Part shown: positions 1 through 7,912 of the stretch, piece after piece
How the letters are laid out: the number at the start of each line of letters is the position of its first letter
Position numbering within the stretch: position 1 is the stretch's first letter
Source of the DNA: Falsirhodobacter xinxiangensis
GTDB taxonomy: Bacteria; Pseudomonadota; Alphaproteobacteria; Rhodobacterales; Rhodobacteraceae
Assembly: GCF_004959935.1 (NCBI RefSeq)
Contig: NZ_SMYN01000003.1
Location: forward strand, 124,001 to 188,000
Direction: 5' to 3'
Length of the DNA stretch: 64,000 bases
Program-made: the position numbers and the translations under genes
The notes under the pieces: model-generated
What the model was told of the DNA's origin: nothing
The model's database searches: none
Seen by the model: the letters and a program-made list of their open reading frames with translations, nothing else

Positions 1-1469
1 ACGTCAGGATACTTTTTAAAATGGTCATGCAGCAAGGAGATGTTGGTGCCGCATTTGACTTGGATCGGGCTTCCATCGACGATGAGGTCGTAACCCGGCG
101 TCGTCGAGCCTTCGGCAAGCATCACATCGTGCCCGTCCTCGATCAGCTGTGCCATGACGAACTGTTCAGCGCTGTAACCCCTCAGCCCGATCTGGCCGCC
201 TGGGGATGCGAAACCCGCAACATGAACTGCAAGGTCGAGCGGGGTGGCAATATCCGCCACGCGCGAAAAGTCGGCGGCGGCCAAGACGAGCGGGTCGACC
301 GCTGCGGCGTGATAGAGCATATCGGCCGCCGTCAGACCTGCAACGAGAGCCGTGTCTGGGCGGTCAGTCGCCTGGCCTTCTGCAATCCGCTCGCCCCAAA
401 GACCGGGCGCCGCAAGGGACGCTGGCGGAATCCCGGTTGAAACGGCGGTAGTGATTGCGCCGGCGTGCTGTCGGATAGAGTGGAGTTGATTGTCGTCCAG
501 GTGGAGGAGATCCGTGTCGGCCATCCGATGAAGGGCGCGGAATGCGTCTAGGAGCGCTGCCATCCCGGATCCCGAACCTTGACCATGCAGGGTCAGGAGA
601 ATAGCGATCCTTGCCGCTGCAAGTTCACGGGCGGCGCTGGCCTGACCGTTGATTGCCCAATAGCCGAGGGCAGCACTTCCGGCGAGGACGGTCACGGGGT
701 TTATCATGACAAACAGGAGCGATGTCAGCGTCGGCCCCGACACGAAGGGGATCACGGCCGACAACTTTGCTGCCGCGATGTAGGGCGCGAAGCCCGCGGA
801 TCCGATCGCCCCGGCTAGTGTCGCCCATCCGCCTCCGGCAATGGCCGCCGTAGAGATTGCCTGCTGGCCCTTGCGAATGGCAGCGGCAACCTCTGGGTCT
901 AGATCGCGCGTGCTTTCGGCTTGCGTGAGGCCTTCCATGAGCCCCGCAAGTTCATGCGCGACGACGTCCGGAAAGGTGACGGCCGCGCTTGCCCGCCTGC
1001 GGGCTCCCGGCGCGGCGCGCATGAGCTTGCTGCTGGTTCGCCCAAGGATCGACCGATCGGCATCTGCCTTCTGTTCCCGCGCCTCAAAAATGGCGGGGGC
1101 GAGGATTTCGGAAGCGCGCACTGAAATGGCGGAGGCCTCCTCATCCAGCCCACGCGTCGAGAGCGGGTAGAGGCCCGGCAGGCCCAGGTCCTGCTTCATG
1201 CTGAGCCAGAGCCTTGCCCGCAGCGCATCAGTTGGAAGAGGCCCATCCATCAGATCATTGGCGAAGGCGGTCACGCGATCAGTGGCAGGCTTGTTGTCGG
1301 AGGCCAGCTTTCGCCACGCGGCCTCGCCCATGGCGCCTGCGATCCTCTTGAGCTGTGCGGCGTCGAGCAGGGCGAGCAGGCCGCAAATCTCTTGGCGGGA
1401 GGCATCGCCGAGACCGGCCGCCACATGGCGGGGAGATGGGGCGGTGTGCTGCTGGATCATGTCTGCCAT
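1..1469 (-). CDS. Membrane-associated protein with C-terminal PD-(D/E)xK-like nuclease core (partial, runs off left edge)
   Basis: This minus-strand frame stays open from an ATG at 1469 to the window edge, giving at least 489 residues with no stop. I translated it by hand. Residues 1-200 are mostly helical and charged. Residues about 204-272 form two or three hydrophobic, glycine-rich segments that look membrane-inserting. The last visible part has GYSAEQFVMAQLIEDGHDV (430-448), then PGYDLIVDG (458-466) and IQVKCG (469-474). The spacing of Asp461 and Gln470-x-Lys472 matches the PD-(D/E)xK fold of Mrr-like and other restriction-type nucleases; this is inferred from the motif, not from a database match. 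It lies downstream of the element's ATPase, where mobile islands often carry cargo. I do not recognise the family; a phage-defence effector is a plausible guess. The true C-terminus is outside the window. Confidence 0.72.
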   Translation of the reverse strand, partial: MADMIQQHTAPSPRHVAAGLGDASRQEICGLLALLDAAQLKRIAGAMGEAAWRKLASDNKPATDRVTAFANDLMDGPLPTDALRARLWLSMKQDLGLPGLYPLSTRGLDEEASAISVRASEILAPAIFEAREQKADADRSILGRTSSKLMRAAPGARRRASAAVTFPDVVAHELAGLMEGLTQAESTRDLDPEVAAAIRKGQQAISTAAIAGGGWATLAGAIGSAGFAPYIAAAKLSAVIPFVSGPTLTSLLFVMINPVTVLAGSAALGYWAINGQASAARELAAARIAILLTLHGQGSGSGMAALLDAFRALHRMADTDLLHLDDNQLHSIRQHAGAITTAVSTGIPPASLAAPGLWGERIAEGQATDRPDTALVAGLTAADMLYHAAAVDPLVLAAADFSRVADIATPLDLAVHVAGFASPGGQIGLRGYSAEQFVMAQLIEDGHDVMLAEGSTTPGYDLIVDGSPIQVKCGTNISLLHDHFKKYPD

Positions 1470-1718
1470 CCTGAGAGTGTAGGACTTGGCAGCACTTATC
1501 GGAAGAAGGATTGCGATCAGGTCGCGCAAGACTCTGAACATGTGTCGCTAGGGCTTCAGAACACCGACGTGCCGACTTATTCTCAACCGTGCTGTCTGCA
1601 CACTCCGGGAAAGGCCGGTGCGGCAATGCAAAGCGGCGGATTCACAGGCTGTCAATATGCTGGTCATGCCACGCCTTCTTCCTCCGATGAATGCCGTAGG
1701 GCGATGAGCCAGACGGGG

Positions 1719-1823
1719 CGGGACACGGGACATGCCTTTAGGCATTTGTCCCGCTTGTCCCGCTGTATTCCACTTCTGCTTCGGGACAGTCCGGGACTTG
1801 TCCCGCCTTGTCCCGTTTGTCCC
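1719..1823. repeat. Cluster of GGGACA / TGTCCC repeats over the 3' end of the ATPase gene
   Basis: GGGACA occurs on the plus strand at 1720, 1727 and 1783, and TGTCCC at 1747, 1756, 1799, 1809 and 1818, with several copies 7-10 bp apart. The copies inside the ATPase gene are read in three different codon frames (as RDK, as GQ and as GT). Two copies lie beyond its stop codon. This suggests a DNA- or RNA-level element, such as iteron-like binding sites, rather than a protein repeat. Confidence 0.7.
1726..1753 (-). terminator. Hairpin straddling the ATPase stop codon
   Basis: The arms CGGGACATGCC (1726-1736) and GGCATTTGTCCCG (1741-1753) pair with two bulged T residues around a 4-nt TTTA loop that contains the stop codon (1738-1740). 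There is no clear T-tract. It may be a terminator-like structure or a protein-binding site built from the GGGACA repeat. Confidence 0.45.
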
Positions 1824-2970
1824 GGCGAGGCTCCCCAGCGGTGAAGATTGCCGTTTGTATCTCGCTAATCCTCACGAGATAGACGTCATCCTGAACTGCC
1901 ATCAGGCCTGCGCTTACCAGATCGGACCGTACCCGCTGAAACGCCTTCCTTTTGGTATCGATACTGTCGCCCGTGTGCTTGGGATAAAAGGCCCCGCGCC
2001 AGTGATCGACATGCACGCCCCGGAACGTCCTGCCGTCGTCCTCCCATATGCCATGCTCACGAGCGGCATTTTCATACGTCGAGATGGCAAGCTTCATCGG
2101 AGATGTCAGGCGCGTCTGCCGTCCAGGGGCGTCCCCAGCCCGCAAAACCGCACTCTTAGCATCAGCTTCAAGTTCCACGCCCTCTAATGTGAAGTGTAGA
2201 TCGGCAGGGGGTTCCGCGTCTTTCATCTTGGTGTTCACGACTCGGACGCGGGCACCGTCACGCTCCACGCGAAACTCGAAGTCCAGCGCCCCCTTCAGGG
2301 CCATCGCCCCCCGCGCGCGGCCCTTGTCACCGTGCCCCGAATGGTGAACCAGCATCAGCACACAGCCGGGATAGCGGGCCTTCAGGTCGTCCATCGCCAC
2401 GATGAAGCCTGACATGTCCTGTGTGCTGTTCTCGTCGCCCGCCCCGAAGTTTCGCGCCACGGTATCCACGATGATAAGGCTGGGCTGACCATGTACCCGG
2501 GCGATCGCATCAACCGCAGCGGCCACTGTGTTCGCGGAAGCTTTGTCAAGAAACTGCGCGGCACGTTCCGAGGTGAACAACCTAGCGTCCGCCAAAGATT
2601 GCCCGCGGTCCTTCGCCCATGCGTGAAACCGGCGAGTCAAGCCGTTGTGCCCTTCGCCTGCGATGAGGAGCACCGGTCCTTTTTTGACTTCGCGGCCATG
2701 GAACGGCGTGCCGGTCGCCACGGACAATCCCAGATCGACCGCTAAAAAGGATTTGCCGCAGCCGGGGTCGCCGAAGATCAGCCCCAGCCCTTCAGTCTCG
2801 ATCAGTCCGGAAACTAGAAACTCGGGCGGTCGATATTTCAGTTCATCCACAGGAATGAAACGAAACGCAGGGACACATGGCACCTGCACGGTAGCAGTTG
2901 TCGTTTCCACCCGCTCTTCCGGGACGTCATCGGCCGTAGGCAGAGCGTAGAAGGGGTCATACGCGTTCAC
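1738..2970 (-). CDS. RepA/DnaB-like AAA family ATPase of the mobile element
   Basis: A 410-aa protein resembling the RecA-fold ATPases (AAA_25/RepA type) found in plasmids, phages and phage satellites, where they act as replicative helicase or primase-associated proteins. The Walker A motif GDPGCGKS is at residues 67-74. A Walker B-like strand, LIIVDTVARNF, follows, then LMLVHHSGHGDKGRARG, which resembles the sensor and arginine region of hexameric helicases. I chose the GTG at 2970 because it overlaps the stop of the upstream gene as GTGA; a longer frame to 3060 would overlap that gene by about 90 bp. The C-terminal 35 residues are low-complexity and encoded by GGGACA repeats. Together with the integrase and AlpA genes it suggests autonomous excision and replication of the element. 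Confidence 0.85.
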   Translation of the reverse strand: MNAYDPFYALPTADDVPEERVETTTATVQVPCVPAFRFIPVDELKYRPPEFLVSGLIETEGLGLIFGDPGCGKSFLAVDLGLSVATGTPFHGREVKKGPVLLIAGEGHNGLTRRFHAWAKDRGQSLADARLFTSERAAQFLDKASANTVAAAVDAIARVHGQPSLIIVDTVARNFGAGDENSTQDMSGFIVAMDDLKARYPGCVLMLVHHSGHGDKGRARGAMALKGALDFEFRVERDGARVRVVNTKMKDAEPPADLHFTLEGVELEADAKSAVLRAGDAPGRQTRLTSPMKLAISTYENAAREHGIWEDDGRTFRGVHVDHWRGAFYPKHTGDSIDTKRKAFQRVRSDLVSAGLMAVQDDVYLVRISEIQTAIFTAGEPRRDKRDKAGQVPDCPEAEVEYSGTSGTNA

Positions 2971-3389
2971 GCCGCCCCCCTGTCGATAAACTGACCTTGA
3001 GGGTCTACACGCATAAGAAATGCCTGCCGATCGGAGGGAAGAAAAGTCTTCCAGAGACATGCGAACAATTTCTTGCGGCTTTTAATACCCAGCGGCTGAT
3101 CTTGAAGACGATCCAAAGCGGCCATGCCGTAGGCAACAAGTTCATGTGGGGGCGCACAGTCGGCCCAAAACAGCGCATCACTGGTGGTAGTGCCGAACGG
3201 ATCGCCCATTACCGGTCCGTTGGTTTTCTGCTCTTCTAAAAAGGCTGCACAGATGGTCGCTGCGTCGTCCGGGTCAGCGTCACGCAGCGCCATCGCAAGA
3301 GAAGTCGCGTACTCCATACGCAGGCGTTTGCGAGCATCTAGTGGGCAAATATAGGAGGGTTCGTGGGTGTAACCTTGATGATTGGTCAC
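2967..3389 (-). CDS. Hypothetical protein upstream of the element ATPase
   Basis: A 140-aa soluble protein with no signal peptide or membrane segment. The GTG at 3389 is preceded by a strong Shine-Dalgarno sequence (GGAAGGA, about 6 nt away), so it is preferred over a longer frame reaching 3470. The C-terminal half (around SRKKLFACLWKTF and DRQAFLMRVDP) is mixed helical. From memory, small proteins of this kind often precede RepA-like ATPases in alphaproteobacterial islands. Its stop overlaps the ATPase start by 4 nt, implying translational coupling. The function is unknown; a replication accessory role is only inferred from position. Confidence 0.75.
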   Translation of the reverse strand: MTNHQGYTHEPSYICPLDARKRLRMEYATSLAMALRDADPDDAATICAAFLEEQKTNGPVMGDPFGTTTSDALFWADCAPPHELVAYGMAALDRLQDQPLGIKSRKKLFACLWKTFLPSDRQAFLMRVDPQGQFIDRGAA

Positions 3390-3432
3390 TGAAGTTCCTT
3401 CCGCTGGATCGCGGCGGATACGCAGCCTACGC

Positions 3433-3455
3433 TCTCTGATCATTGATCTCAGAGA
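3433..3455. promoter_or_regulatory. 7-bp inverted repeat upstream of the 140-aa/ATPase gene pair
   Basis: TCTCTGA (3433-3439) and TCAGAGA (3449-3455) form perfect arms around a 9-nt spacer. The site lies about 45 bp upstream of the GTG at 3389, between that gene and alpA. It is a candidate operator, possibly for the AlpA-type regulator encoded next door. No clear -35/-10 pair was recognised. Confidence 0.4.
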
Positions 3456-3461
3456 AGCACG

Positions 3462-3489
3462 AGCCGCCATCCGCTATAGGGTGGCGGCT
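3462..3489 (-). terminator. Hairpin just downstream of the AlpA gene
   Basis: AGCCGCCA (3462-3469) and TGGCGGCT (3482-3489) are perfect 8-bp arms with a 12-nt loop, only 4 nt beyond the alpA stop at 3494. The GC-rich stem suggests termination or transcript protection, though no T-run follows. Confidence 0.45.
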
Positions 3490-3493
3490 TTAC

Positions 3494-3685
3494 TCAGGCG
3501 AAGCGACGGGCTTTCGCTTTCTCGATGACTTCGATGATTTCCGACTGGGGCCAGCGCGACAGCGCGCCGAGCTTCACCGGCTTCGGCACGGTGCCGTCGG
3601 CCACGCGCCGCCAAAAAGTAGGGATGCTAACACCCAGCAGCGGTGCAGCTTCTCGGGCCGTCAGTAGGGGGTCCATGATATGCAT
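3494..3685 (-). CDS. alpA: AlpA-family helix-turn-helix regulator
   Basis: A 63-aa protein with the typical AlpA/excisionase (MerR-like winged helix) layout. It has LLTAREAAPLLGVSIPTFWR for the DNA-binding helices, a central GTVPKPVKLG turn, and a basic tail. Members of this family control integrase and excision genes in P4-like prophages, phage satellites and integrative elements. Here it sits between a 261-aa unknown gene and the replication genes, all on the same strand. Inverted repeats on both sides (3433-3455 and 3735-3758) are candidate targets. The family call is confident; the regulatory target is inferred. Confidence 0.9.
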   Translation of the reverse strand: MHIMDPLLTAREAAPLLGVSIPTFWRRVADGTVPKPVKLGALSRWPQSEIIEVIEKAKARRFA

Positions 3686-3734
3686 TGGTCAGCCTTTATG
3701 CTCAATGAGAGGCCGATCCTTGTCAGTTCACCTT

Positions 3735-3758
3735 CGGGACAGCGGACTAGGTGTCCCG
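3735..3758 (-). terminator. CGGGACA/TGTCCCG hairpin straddling the stop codon of the 261-aa gene
   Basis: Perfect 7-bp arms, CGGGACA (3735-3741) and TGTCCCG (3752-3758), surround a 10-nt loop that contains the stop codon (3747-3749). It has the same stem sequence and the same placement over a stop as the structure at the end of the ATPase gene. Confidence 0.5.
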
Positions 3759-4532
3759 CTTTTGCAGGTGGCGGTTCCACTGCCGCTTTATGGCTTCATG
3801 CTTGCCTAAGCCTTCGGTCTCGCAGGTTGCACAGGCCTTATCCAAACCGATTTGTGGGACAAGTTCTCGCAGACGTGCGAACCTTCGCTCACGCGGTCCT
3901 TCGTGACGCCTGTTCGTCGAATGGGCGAGATTTCGCAGACCGCCAGCGACCTTTTCGCCTCTTATGGCATCTGGTTCGTGCTCCTTGCCGAGCGCAATCT
4001 GAAGGTGCCTGCCTGCCGTAAACGCGTATAAGGCCACCGTAGCGATATGTTCTTGAAGTGCGTTGCCAAGTTCATCCGGCGTCCCATTTTCATCATTCAT
4101 GACAGCGGCGAGCACCGCTGGAATGAACCTAAGCAATTCTGCTGCTTCAGTCGCGTGATGGACGCGCGACATTTGGGCTGATCCTTCTGTCACCTCTGGA
4201 AGTGCGGCCAATTTCTTGCACTGGTCTTCGGCCGCAGCCGACAAGTCATGCCATTGATCTAGAAGACATGGGATGTACTCATCACCCAAGGCACGTGCTT
4301 CAAGTTCTCCGAGCAGCAATATCTTCGCGGCTCCAGCTAATTCCGGCGGAACTTCGTCTGGGCCAGCGAAAACTTCTTGAACCTCCGTTCCATTGGTCAT
4401 TGTGACCTTTGGTACCAGCGCGCCCAATCTATCAAGAATTTCTGTGCATTCCTGCTGTGACGCGTGCCGCGAAAAGTCTTCGAGCCCATCCCAATCGCGC
4501 GCATCCAACATCTGCTTCCAGCTGCAGATCAT
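3747..4532 (-). CDS. Hypothetical protein following the integrase
   Basis: A 261-aa protein, mostly alpha-helical, without signal peptide or clear membrane segment. The start at 4532 overlaps the integrase stop as ATGA, which indicates co-expression and excludes the longer upstream frame. The C-terminal 45 residues (RELVPQIGLDKACATCETEG followed by a basic Arg/Lys/His-rich end) look like a small helix-turn-helix or nucleic-acid-binding tail. From memory, similar tails occur in hypothetical proteins beside integrases in Rhodobacterales islands. No catalytic motif is visible. A role in integration, excision or replication is only inferred from context. Confidence 0.75.
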   Translation of the reverse strand: MICSWKQMLDARDWDGLEDFSRHASQQECTEILDRLGALVPKVTMTNGTEVQEVFAGPDEVPPELAGAAKILLLGELEARALGDEYIPCLLDQWHDLSAAAEDQCKKLAALPEVTEGSAQMSRVHHATEAAELLRFIPAVLAAVMNDENGTPDELGNALQEHIATVALYAFTAGRHLQIALGKEHEPDAIRGEKVAGGLRNLAHSTNRRHEGPRERRFARLRELVPQIGLDKACATCETEGLGKHEAIKRQWNRHLQKRDT

Positions 4533-5736
4533 GCACTCACCAGCTGAACGACCGCGCCCGATTGCCCGGTGACGTGTTTCGCCCAGCGTCCCAATAGGCC
4601 CCGCCGTTGTTCTAAGAAATCTGTGCGGCGATATGCGCGCACTACGGCGCCATCTGTTGTGTGCCCAAGGCATGCCTCGGCTACCTCGTGAGGGGCATCT
4701 GTGGCCTCTGCCAGCCAATCGCGCAACGATGAGCGGAACCCGTGCGGGCGGGCCTCCATCCCGCGCCGCTCCATCAGCCGGGCCATTGTCGCATCTGAGA
4801 TGACACCCTCCTGACGCTGGGGAACAGGAAGCCGTCGCGGGCATGGCGGCGGGCGGCCTCCAGCACCTCCAATGCTTCTGGCGTCAGCGGAACTCGGTAA
4901 TCGGCAGTTGTGCCCTTGCGGCCTTTCATGGCTTCCCCCGGCACGGTCCACACTTCGCCTGCAATCTGGCTTTCGTGAAGGAAGCGAAGGGGCGATGATC
5001 GAACGCCGGTCAGGATGAGGAGGCGGAGAGCAAGATGGGTTACGGTCCCGTCGTCCAGGCTGGCGAAGAAGGCGGGCACATCCTGCCAATGCAGCGCGGG
5101 AATGTTTTCAGCCTCGTGACGCTGGCGGCCCAGTAGGGCACGCGCCTTGTCTGTCACCTGCAGATCAACGTCCAGTCCCAGGGCGGCAGCATGTTTCAGG
5201 CATAGGCCAAGCCGGTTAATTGCTTTCGCTGCGGTCGCGGCCTTCGTATGCCAGATCGGGGCGAGACAGTCACGGATGTCCTTCTGGTCAATCTCGGCGA
5301 CGGGCACCTTTCCCAGCTTGGGCAGAACATGGATTTCCAGTGGGCTGAACCAACGGCCTGCCACGCCATCGCCCTTGAGATCCGCCTTGCGGCTCTCGAA
5401 GCAATCCGCCGCCACCTCGTGCAGCAGGTGCATGGCACGCTCCGCTTCCCGGCACTTGCGTTCACGGTTCTTGATTGGATCCATCCCGCTCCGCACTAGC
5501 ATACGAGCTTCCTCAGCGCGCTTGCGAGCTTCGGCCAAAGACACGGCAGGGAAGGGCCCAAGGCCCATCTCGCGTCGCCTGCCGTGGACGGTGACTCGTA
5601 GCACCCACTTGCCGCGCGGCGAATCATCCTTCACTAGCCACAGACCGGCTCCGTCGGCATACTTGCCACCTCCCAACGCCGCTGCACCCTTGGCACTCAA
5701 TCGATTTGTTGCGCGCACCAGTCCACCCTTAATCAC
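4529..5736 (-). pseudogene. Tyrosine recombinase/integrase with a frameshift
   Basis: A phage-type integrase of the arm-DNA-binding (DUF4102-like) family that would insert and excise the element. The first frame (5736 to 4774) holds the N-terminal arm domain (GGKYADGAGLWLVKD), the core-binding domain, and the start of the catalytic domain with the first catalytic Arg region (LTGVRSSPLRFLHES). It then runs into a wrong frame and stops. The rest of the catalytic domain (HGFRSSLRDW with H-x-x-R, LGHTTDGAVVRAYRR with His and the Tyr nucleophile) continues in another frame down to 4529. The two frames join around 4805-4825, consistent with loss of one base. Either the integrase is inactive or the base loss is an assembly or sequencing error. 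No classical slippery heptamer was seen. The downstream gene overlaps the stop by 4 nt. Confidence 0.88.
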
Positions 5737-6087
5737 TGCCGCCTCAGTCCCCCTTAGGGTCCACCCCTAGATGTAGTATTGGACGAGATAAAGTGATTTT
5801 GAATGATATCGAACATAAAGGCAACATCTATGCAGTACAGCTACTTAGACACTTGATGATATTTGCTGATGTCTAGATATAGCGGCATTCAATGCCCTTC
5901 AGCGGCACCACTTCTTCCCAAAATCCGTCTGCAAGGCTGCGATGGCGTCCGCCATCGGGCGCGGCATAATCCGCTCAATTCATCACGAATGCCGATCAGA
6001 TTCCGCGACCTGCGGGCGGCATCTTAACGCCCCGCACATTTGCCGCCGCGTATCGAGCGCCCGGGCAGTGATGTGCGGGAAACGATT
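5737..6087. other. Non-coding boundary between the mobile element and the capsule region
   Basis: About 350 bp without a convincing gene. Positions 5765-5880 are clearly richer in A/T than the surroundings. They contain an inverted repeat, TAGACA (5846-5851) and TGTCTA (5870-5875), and a near-direct repeat CTAGATGTAG (5767) / CTAGATATAG (5873). This is a sensible place for the integrase promoter, integrase arm sites or an att site. No tRNA was recognised, and the other end of the element is outside the window, so an att duplication cannot be tested here. Confidence 0.5.
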
Positions 6088-7770
6088 ATGGCTGGGAACA
6101 AGAGCGCCAATCCGGCGACGGGCACCGATCAGAGGATCGAAGGCGGCACCGGGGCGGATACGCTATCGGGCGGCGGCGGTGCGGATTTCATCGACGGCGG
6201 GCGCGGGAGCGACGTGATCCGCGGGGATCAGCCGCTGGCCGGGCAGTGGCACTATCGCATCTATGACAAGGATTTCGAGAGCCGCGACGATCAGGCCGCC
6301 TCGATCGAGGAGGGCAGGCTGATCGGCGAGGGGCATGTGGGGGATTTCCACCTCGATCACCTTGCCAAGAACGCGCGCGGCAGCGATGTCGACCCGAACG
6401 ATTTCGGCGTCATCTATACCAGCACGCTGAATGTCGTGCAGGGCGGTGCCTATACCATCCGCACCGCTTCGGATGACGGATCGCGCGTCATCATCCGCGA
6501 TGCGAATGGTAAGGCGCTGGATTTCACAGACGACGGGACCGGCAAGGTCACGTCCTATATGAACAACGACTATCATCAGGTCATGACCGCGCGCACGGCG
6601 CAGGTGCAACTGGAACCGGGCGCCACCTATACCATCGAGATCCGGTATTGGGAGAACGAGGGTGCCAACCTGATCGAAGCGGGAATCCAAGGCCCCGATA
6701 CCGGCGGGCGGATGGAGAACCTTGCCAAAAGCAAGATGGTCGGCACCCCGCCGGAAGTGGAAGGCGCGGCCCATGGCGACGATACGCTGGACGGGGGCGA
6801 CGGGCATGACACGCTTTTTGGCGATGGCGGCAACGATCTGCTCTATGGCGGCGCAGGCAATGATGTCCTGTTCGGGGGCGACGGGGCCGACAGGCTGTTC
6901 GGCGGCGATGGCGATGACGCGATCCACTTCGGGCGCGGCGATCATGCGGTGGGCGGGGCGGGCAGCGACCGCTTCGTCCTTGACGATCTGCCGAACAATG
7001 CCGCAGGGCGCGCGGATGCCGGGATCAGCATCGACGGATCGCAGAACGCCGATGGCTCCCCCGAGATGGACGTTCTGGATCTGGGAGGGGCCAAGGGCTA
7101 CCAGACCCACATTTCCTATCGCGATCCGATCACCGGGGCGATGCACGGCTCGGTCACGCTGGCGGACGGAACGACCATCAGCTTCGCCAATATCGAGCAG
7201 ATCATCTGCTTCACGCCCGGCACGATGATCGCCACCCCTTTGGGAGCACGCGCGGTCGAGACGCTGGCCGAAGGCGACATGGTCATCACGCGCGACCGCG
7301 GCCCGCAACCGATCCGCTGGATCGGTCGATCCAACGTGCCGGGCATGGGGCGGTTTGCTCCGATCCGCATCGGCAGGGGCACGATTCCGGAGCTGACGGC
7401 GGATATCCTCGTGTCGCCGCAGCATCGGATGCTGGTCCGGGGCTTTCGCGCGGAACTGCTGTTCGCGGAACGCGAGGTCCTTCTGGCCGCCAAGCATCTG
7501 GCCGAGGCGGGGCGCGCCAGCATGGTGGAGATGCCCGAGGTCACCTATATCCACATGCTGTTCGACCGGCACGAGATCATCCATGCCAACGGCGCCGAGA
7601 CCGAAAGTTTCCATCCGGGCGATCACTCGCTGGGCGGTCTGAACGCCGCGGTGCGAGAGGAGCTTTTCGCGATCTTCCCCAGCCTGCGTGCCCTGCCCGA
7701 AAGCTATGGCAGCACGGCGCGGCGAATCCTGCGGGGATTCGAAGCTAAACTGCTTGCCGAAGCTGCCTGA
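6088..7770 (+). CDS. Secreted PA14-RTX-Hint domain protein
   Basis: A 560-aa protein combining three modules. After a short RTX-like stretch (GTGADTLSGGGGADFIDGG) comes a PA14-like carbohydrate-binding beta-barrel at about residues 45-220, recognised from the SDDGSRVIIRD motif. A block of glycine-aspartate calcium-binding nonapeptides (GGAGNDVLFGGDGADRLFGG type) follows at about 230-290. The C-terminal part is a Hint_2 domain starting ICFTPGTMIATPLGA with Cys374, which could self-cleave or self-attach as hedgehog/intein domains do. RTX repeats imply type I secretion and folding in external calcium. The ATG at 6088 follows GGGAAA and is preferred over a TTG at 6040. It lies at the element/capsule boundary, so it may be a surface or matrix protein working with the polysaccharide; this is inference. 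Confidence 0.88.
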   Translation: MAGNKSANPATGTDQRIEGGTGADTLSGGGGADFIDGGRGSDVIRGDQPLAGQWHYRIYDKDFESRDDQAASIEEGRLIGEGHVGDFHLDHLAKNARGSDVDPNDFGVIYTSTLNVVQGGAYTIRTASDDGSRVIIRDANGKALDFTDDGTGKVTSYMNNDYHQVMTARTAQVQLEPGATYTIEIRYWENEGANLIEAGIQGPDTGGRMENLAKSKMVGTPPEVEGAAHGDDTLDGGDGHDTLFGDGGNDLLYGGAGNDVLFGGDGADRLFGGDGDDAIHFGRGDHAVGGAGSDRFVLDDLPNNAAGRADAGISIDGSQNADGSPEMDVLDLGGAKGYQTHISYRDPITGAMHGSVTLADGTTISFANIEQIICFTPGTMIATPLGARAVETLAEGDMVITRDRGPQPIRWIGRSNVPGMGRFAPIRIGRGTIPELTADILVSPQHRMLVRGFRAELLFAEREVLLAAKHLAEAGRASMVEMPEVTYIHMLFDRHEIIHANGAETESFHPGDHSLGGLNAAVREELFAIFPSLRALPESYGSTARRILRGFEAKLLAEAA

Positions 7771-7912
7771 GCGCGCCACCTGTTGGACCAAAGCGGGCGG
7801 TGATCACGGTTCCGCCGAATACTGCCCCTGTTGCTTGCCCCTTGGGTGGGCCTCGGGGTAATCAGAGGCGGAACGCGCGCCGGCGGCGGGCGATGCACAG
7901 GAAGTCAGCGTA

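Noticed and set aside
21-1482. Short plus-strand open frames at the left edge
   Set aside because: The minus strand is continuously open across the same region with a coherent protein and nuclease-like motif.
4774-5089. Programmed ribosomal frameshift in the integrase
   Set aside because: No slippery heptamer or following pseudoknot was evident, and integrases of this type are not known to use one; a base loss or sequence error is simpler.
5737-6087. A tRNA gene as the integration target
   Set aside because: No cloverleaf or conserved T-arm sequence could be found in this gap by eye.
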